Below, piece by piece: positions 34,828 through 38,763 of a stretch of 38,763 bases of DNA. The stretch covers positions 1 through 38,763 of the forward strand of contig CAJWHT010000033.1 of assembly GCA_913041495.1 (NCBI GenBank), given 5' to 3'. The stretch comes from an uncultured Desulfobacteraceae bacterium. Its GTDB lineage: Bacteria; Desulfobacterota; Desulfobacteria; Desulfobacterales; Desulfobacteraceae. The position numbers were made by a program, and so were the translations under genes. Numbering within the stretch: the stretch's first letter is position 1; each line of letters starts with the position of its first letter. The notes below the pieces were generated by a model, which saw only the letters and a program-made list of their open reading frames with translations, was not told the DNA's origin and did not search any database.

Positions 34828-35796
34828 TTATTTTTTTACCCGTCTCATGCGCGGATCCAGCACGTCCCTGAGCCAGTCACCCAGCAGGTTCATGCCAAGA
34901 CCTGTGAAGATGATGGCAAGCCCGGGTATGGTGGCGATCCAGGGGTAGATAACCAGGTATTGGCGGCCGGCGGCCAGCATGTTACCCCAGGAGGGAACGC
35001 TTGGCGGCACACTCAAACCCAGGAATCCCAGGCCGGCCTCATAGAAAATCATGGCCGACATCTCAAAGGTGGCGATGGTCACAATAGGGCCGATCAGGTT
35101 GGGCAGAATGTGGCGGAAGATAATCCGGGTATCCGACGCCCCGATGCTTTTGGCAGATTCCACAAAGCCCGAAGCCCGCATCTTGATCACCTCCCCCCGG
35201 GTGATCCGGACAAAGATGGGGATATCCGTGAACCCGAAGATGAGGATGACGTTGATGAGGCTCGACCCGAGAATGGCCGCGATAAACACCACGAACACCA
35301 GATAGGGTAAGGCGAGTACCAGATTCACCCCTCCCATGATGACATTGTCCGTGGTCCCGCCCACATACCCTGAGACCATGCCGATGATGATCCCTAAAGA
35401 GCTTGCGATGAGCACCCCGAAAAACCCCACGGTGAGAGATACCCGGCTGCCGTGGATGATCCGGCTCAGGATATCCCGCCCCAGGTTGTCCGTTCCCAGG
35501 GGATGGTCAGCATGGCCGCCGTCCATCCAGGCCGGGGGATCCTTGGCAAATCTCAGGTTCTGCTTCAAAGGATCGTGGGGAGCGAGCACCGGGGCAAAGA
35601 CGGCGGAAATCACCACGATCAGAAACATGACAAGGCCTACGATGCCGGCCTTGTCCCGGGCCAGCAGCCGGGCCACAAGTTTAATGAAGGCCCAGAATCC
35701 CGTTTCCTGGGTCTGGTCAACGGTAACCCCCGTTCCTCTTTGAATCCCTGAGGCATTGTCCGGCGGAGGTGTTTGCGTGTTTGCGGAAGTTGTCAT
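34828..35796 (-). CDS. ABC importer permease (DppC/OppC-like)
   Basis: A 322-residue inner-membrane permease. A long N-terminal polar segment (about 1-35) precedes the first helix near 45-70. The substrate-side loop reads PHDPLKQNL, followed by the family segment HPLGTDNLGRDILSRIIHGSRVSL. Five further helices follow, and the cytoplasmic EAA loop is FVESAKSIGASDTRIIFRHI-like. It forms the channel with the DppB-like protein. It is 12 bp after that gene and 9 bp before the DppD-like gene. Confidence 0.92.
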   Translation of the reverse strand: MTTSANTQTPPPDNASGIQRGTGVTVDQTQETGFWAFIKLVARLLARDKAGIVGLVMFLIVVISAVFAPVLAPHDPLKQNLRFAKDPPAWMDGGHADHPLGTDNLGRDILSRIIHGSRVSLTVGFFGVLIASSLGIIIGMVSGYVGGTTDNVIMGGVNLVLALPYLVFVVFIAAILGSSLINVILIFGFTDIPIFVRITRGEVIKMRASGFVESAKSIGASDTRIIFRHILPNLIGPIVTIATFEMSAMIFYEAGLGFLGLSVPPSVPSWGNMLAAGRQYLVIYPWIATIPGLAIIFTGLGMNLLGDWLRDVLDPRMRRVKK

Positions 35797-35808
35797 GGCC
35801 GGCCTCCT

Positions 35809-36750
35809 TTAATACCGTATCCTGGGATCTGCCACGGCATAGGCAATATCCGTCAAAAGGTTCAAGGTGACGACCACAAAGCTGGAGAAAAAGGCAATGG
35901 CCTGCACCAGGGCAAAATCCCGGTTGCCGATGGATTCGGCCAGCAGGTTGCCCAGGCCCGGCCAGGAAAAGATGGTCTCAATATAAATGGAACCGGAAAG
36001 CAGGTATCCGAACTGCACCCCCACGATGGAAATAAGGGGGATGGCCGCATTCCTCAGGATGTGCCGAAAGTAGACCTTGCGGTCTGCAATGCCTTTGGAG
36101 TAGGCGGTGCGCACAAAATCCTCACTCCGGATTTCCATGACGGCGGACCGGGTGAAGCGGACGAGCTGCCCCATGGTAAACAGGGCCAGGGAAAAGGCCG
36201 GCAGAATCACGGAACGGGTGGGCAGCGTCATTCCCAGGAAGGTCCAGGTACTCCGGCCGAAGGTGGGAAACCACCCGAGATGAACGCTAAAAACCAGGAT
36301 CAGGATCAATGCCAGCCAGAAATTGGGAATGGTCTGTCCCAGAAGCCCTGTTCCCCGGGAAAGCACATCCCAGAAGCTGCCCGGATTGGAACCGGATATC
36401 AGCCCCAGGGGTATCCCCAGGATCAGGGATATCAAAAGGGCCGTGGTGGCAAGTTCCACCGTTGCCGGCAGCCGGTCCAGAATCAAATCCATGGCCGGCT
36501 GCTTGTGGCGCAGGGACTTGCCGAAATCCCCGGTGAGGGCATTGCCGATGAAGCTTGCGAACTGCGCCGGGACAGGCCGGTTGAACCCCAGTTCCTCGCG
36601 CATGGCTTCCACCTCTTCCGGGCTGGAATGCCGGGAGATGAGCAGAGAGACCGGGTCTCCCGTCATCTGGAGCATGAAAAAGACAATAAACAGGACCCCG
36701 AACAGGATAAACACCGACTGGATCAGCCGGGATAAGATATACCGTTGCAT
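35809..36750 (-). CDS. ABC importer permease (DppB/OppB-like)
   Basis: A 313-residue permease with six predicted helices. The N-terminal signature YILSRLIQSVFILFGVLFIV is typical of DppB/OppB, and the loop containing DPVSLLISRH follows. The EAA-type motif FVRTAYSKGIADRKVYFRHILRNA lies near 190-215. With the DppC-like protein it forms the membrane channel. It lies 22 bp after the aminotransferase gene and 12 bp before the DppC gene, in one operon. Confidence 0.92.
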   Translation of the reverse strand: MQRYILSRLIQSVFILFGVLFIVFFMLQMTGDPVSLLISRHSSPEEVEAMREELGFNRPVPAQFASFIGNALTGDFGKSLRHKQPAMDLILDRLPATVELATTALLISLILGIPLGLISGSNPGSFWDVLSRGTGLLGQTIPNFWLALILILVFSVHLGWFPTFGRSTWTFLGMTLPTRSVILPAFSLALFTMGQLVRFTRSAVMEIRSEDFVRTAYSKGIADRKVYFRHILRNAAIPLISIVGVQFGYLLSGSIYIETIFSWPGLGNLLAESIGNRDFALVQAIAFFSSFVVVTLNLLTDIAYAVADPRIRY

Positions 36751-36772
36751 ACGATTCCTTGTTTTATGGTGA

Positions 36773-37882
36773 CTATAAAACGGCCTTCAGTGCTAAAATG
36801 AGCTTTTCGACGTTTTCCGGCCGGGCGGTATGCCCCATCAAGCCGATACGCCAGATCTTTCCGGCCAGGGGCCCCAGGCCGGCACCGATCTCTATTTTGT
36901 GCTCCTTGAGCAGGGCGCTGCGCACCGCAGCATCATCCGCACCGTCCGGAATATAAACGGAGTTGAGCATGGGCAGGCGGCAGGATTCGTCCACCAGCAT
37001 GCTGATCCCAAGTTTATCAAGCCCTGCCACCAATGCCCGGTGGTTTTCCATATGGCGTCTGTATACCGCATCCTCCCCCTCTTCCAGGATCAGAAACAGG
37101 GCCTGGTAGAGTCCGTAAAGCATATTGATGGGGGCGGTATGGTGGTAGGCCCGGGTGGTCCCTTCCCAATAGTTGATGATCATGGTCAGGTCCAGGTACC
37201 AGTTGGGCACCTTTGTTTTCCGCGCTTTCACCTTGGCCACGGCCCGGTCTGAAAAGGAAATCGGTGCCAGGCCCGGCGGGCAGGACAGGCATTTTTGGGT
37301 GCCGCTGTAAATCGCGTCCACGCCCCAGTCGTCCAGACGGATCTCCATGCCCCCGAAGGAGGTCACGGCATCCACCAGGAAAAGGGTGTCGGTGCCCTTC
37401 AGCAATTCTCCGATCTCTGCCACCGGGTTTTTCACACCGGTGGAGGTTTCTGCGTGGACCACGGCCACAATTATATAGGATTTTTCTGCCAGTTTCTGCT
37501 TCACCTGTTCCGTGACCACCGGCGTCCCCCATTCAAAGTTAAGGGTATCCACCTTGGCCCCAAGGCGAGTGGCCACATCCTGCATGCGCATGCCGAATAC
37601 CCCGTTAATCAGAATCAGGACGGGATCACCCTTTTCCACCAGGTTCACAAAACAGGTTTCCATGCCTGCTGATCCGGTGCCGGAGACGGGGATGGTCAGT
37701 TGGTTGTCCGTATGAAACAAGGACTTCATCTGTTCTTTTATGGCATCCATGATGCCGATAAATTTGGGATCCAGGTGACCGATGGTGTGCTTTGACAGCG
37801 CTGCGAGCACGGAAGAATCCACGCAGGATGGCCCGGGTCCCATCAGGGTAATCTCTTCAATAGGATCTAACGCATTTTCCAT
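36773..37882 (-). CDS. Class V aminotransferase (alanine-glyoxylate/serine-pyruvate type)
   Basis: A 369-residue PLP enzyme. The family N-terminus LMGPGPSCVDSSVL, the glycine-rich GTGSAGMET loop, the D-x-V motif LVDAVTSFGGMEI and the PLP Lys in GTQKCLSCPPGLAPI (Lys near residue 197) are all visible. The pattern is that of alanine-glyoxylate/serine-pyruvate aminotransferases; the actual amino donor and acceptor are not determined. It sits inside the importer operon, between the binding-protein gene and the permeases. This suggests it processes an imported amino-containing compound. It starts at ATG 37882. Confidence 0.88.
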   Translation of the reverse strand: MENALDPIEEITLMGPGPSCVDSSVLAALSKHTIGHLDPKFIGIMDAIKEQMKSLFHTDNQLTIPVSGTGSAGMETCFVNLVEKGDPVLILINGVFGMRMQDVATRLGAKVDTLNFEWGTPVVTEQVKQKLAEKSYIIVAVVHAETSTGVKNPVAEIGELLKGTDTLFLVDAVTSFGGMEIRLDDWGVDAIYSGTQKCLSCPPGLAPISFSDRAVAKVKARKTKVPNWYLDLTMIINYWEGTTRAYHHTAPINMLYGLYQALFLILEEGEDAVYRRHMENHRALVAGLDKLGISMLVDESCRLPMLNSVYIPDGADDAAVRSALLKEHKIEIGAGLGPLAGKIWRIGLMGHTARPENVEKLILALKAVL

Positions 37883-38027
37883 AGGTATTGCCTCGCATAT
37901 ATATGGGTTCTCATTGATTTCAGGTTCAAAAGGAGAACAGTCTACACAGGAACCGCCCCGTGTTCAACCGTCAGAGCCGCAATATCCGCCACCGTAATGC
38001 CGTGGGGACGACAGGTGTTACCGTTGC

Positions 38028-38059
38028 AGGTCATGCCCGCAAATCTGCGGGCATGACCT
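38028..38059. repeat. Perfect 14-bp inverted repeat between the binding-protein and aminotransferase genes
   Basis: AGGTCATGCCCGCA (38028-38041) and TGCGGGCATGACCT (38046-38059) form a 14-bp perfect hairpin with a 4-nt loop. It lies 28 bp after the stop codon of the binding-protein gene. The minus strand has no T-run after it, so it is more likely an mRNA-stabilising or attenuating hairpin that keeps the binding-protein mRNA abundant than a full terminator. This is the usual role of such hairpins in binding-protein operons and is inference here. Confidence 0.7.
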
Positions 38060-38087
38060 TTGTTCAGGTTGGGTACAGTATTAAAGG

Positions 38088-38763
38088 TTACTCTTCGATG
38101 GAGACGTTCTTCAGGTAGTAGTCTTCCGCAGCCCTGGGCCTGTAATTTTTCACCTTGGTGGAGATGGCCTCAAAGGTCATGGGCTGGTAGAGATAGATGA
38201 ACGGGGGATTATCGAACATGTACTTCTGGAGATCCGTGTAGATGGCGGCGCGCTGCTTTTCGTCGGGGATAACGGCGACTTTGGTCAGCATCTCGTCAAT
38301 TTTTGGATCGTGCCAGGAAGAGTAACTTTGCTTCCAGCCGCCCAGGGTGCCTTCCAGGCGTTCCAAAGGCTCTCCTTCGCGGCAGGACCAGGAGTCGCCG
38401 AACATGGGGGGCAGCTCTTTTTTGGCTTCCAGATCCCAGTACTTGCCGGATTCCATCAAAGACAGCTTCATGTCGATGCCGACTTCGGACAGGTACCCCT
38501 GGATGGCTTCACAGACCTGCTCGAACTGGGAATACGCACCTGTGGGTGCTGCCATCTCAATGGAGAAGCCATCGGGATATCCGGCCTCTTTCAGCAGGGC
38601 TTTGGCCTTTTCAGGATCATAGCCGAAAGGTTTGACATCGGCGTTGTACCCCAGGTTGGACGGCACGAAAAACCCGTTGGTGGGTCTGCCATGGCCGTTG
38701 AACAGGGCATCAACGATGGCATCAATATCCACGGCATAGTTCATGGCCTGGCGCACCAGGGGG
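38088..38763 (-). CDS. Extracellular solute-binding protein, family 5 (C-terminal part)
   Basis: The C-terminal 224 residues of a DppA/OppA-type binding protein; the start lies beyond 38763. The segment LVRQAMNYAVDIDAIVDALFNGHG is the typical central region, and near the end it has NPPFIYLYQPMTFEAISTKVKNY. It binds substrate in the periplasm and delivers it to the permeases. It is the first visible gene of the importer operon, followed by a strong intercistronic hairpin. The ligand cannot be read from this fragment. Confidence 0.9.
   Translation of the reverse strand, partial: PLVRQAMNYAVDIDAIVDALFNGHGRPTNGFFVPSNLGYNADVKPFGYDPEKAKALLKEAGYPDGFSIEMAAPTGAYSQFEQVCEAIQGYLSEVGIDMKLSLMESGKYWDLEAKKELPPMFGDSWSCREGEPLERLEGTLGGWKQSYSSWHDPKIDEMLTKVAVIPDEKQRAAIYTDLQKYMFDNPPFIYLYQPMTFEAISTKVKNYRPRAAEDYYLKNVSIEE

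Overview
The window looks like a chromosome segment of a Gram-negative sulfate reducer, probably a Desulfobacteraceae-like member of Desulfobacterota. This is an inference from gene content, not from a database match. Supporting signs are an adenylate kinase with the exact Cys-x5-His-x15-Cys-x2-Cys metal site known from Desulfovibrio gigas, an exosortase-type exopolysaccharide operon, a bacteriohemerythrin, RNase J next to FtsK, and outer-membrane lipoproteins. Most of the window is GC-rich; one interval, about 31.0-32.4 kb, is clearly AT-rich.

Layout. (1) 1-5.6 kb, minus strand: an exopolysaccharide operon read from a putative promoter at 5607-5635. Its order is an XRE-type regulator, an ExeA/XrtA-type ATPase, a degenerate BY-kinase-like P-loop protein, a Wza-like export lipoprotein, a Wzz/GumC-like chain-length protein, and the start of a membrane protein that leaves the window. 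(2) 5.8-10.3 kb, minus: eno, a secreted LolA-like protein, pyrG and an alpha/beta hydrolase in one tight operon. (3) 10.4-16.3 kb, plus: adk, rpsU, folC, tRNA-Arg(CCG), a GT4 glycosyltransferase overlapping a methyltransferase, and a ChaN-like lipoprotein. (4) 16.3-23.6 kb, mainly minus: bacteriohemerythrin, a hotdog thioesterase, a methyltransferase, ftsK, rnj, an unknown protein and an EamA transporter. A 56-residue CxxCxG protein is on plus at 16983. (5) 23.7-30.9 kb, plus: a MocR-type regulator divergent from the EamA gene, a zinc-ribbon/cyclase/AAA/TPR signalling protein of 1119 residues, proline dehydrogenase, and a two-TM protein. (6) 31.0-32.7 kb: an AT-rich accessory interval with a stand-alone HEPN-like gene, a GC-rich 177-nt sequence with a very ordered predicted fold, and a 79-residue protein with its own promoter and terminator. 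(7) 32.7-38.8 kb, minus: an Opp/Dpp-type ABC importer operon (binding protein, aminotransferase, two permeases, two ATPases).

The operons suggest four main activities. These are surface polysaccharide assembly, central metabolism and translation (enolase, CTP synthase, adenylate kinase, S21, folate), chromosome segregation with RNA turnover (FtsK, RNase J), and peptide or amino-acid uptake and catabolism (Opp/Dpp, a class V aminotransferase, proline dehydrogenase, MocR/EamA).

The most unexplained sequence is the structured element at 31971-32147, together with the neighbouring HEPN-like gene. Second is the regulatory region of the exopolysaccharide operon, which has a 10-bp-phased TTCCG array and a leader with two strong hairpins. 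All folding and promoter calls were made by eye.
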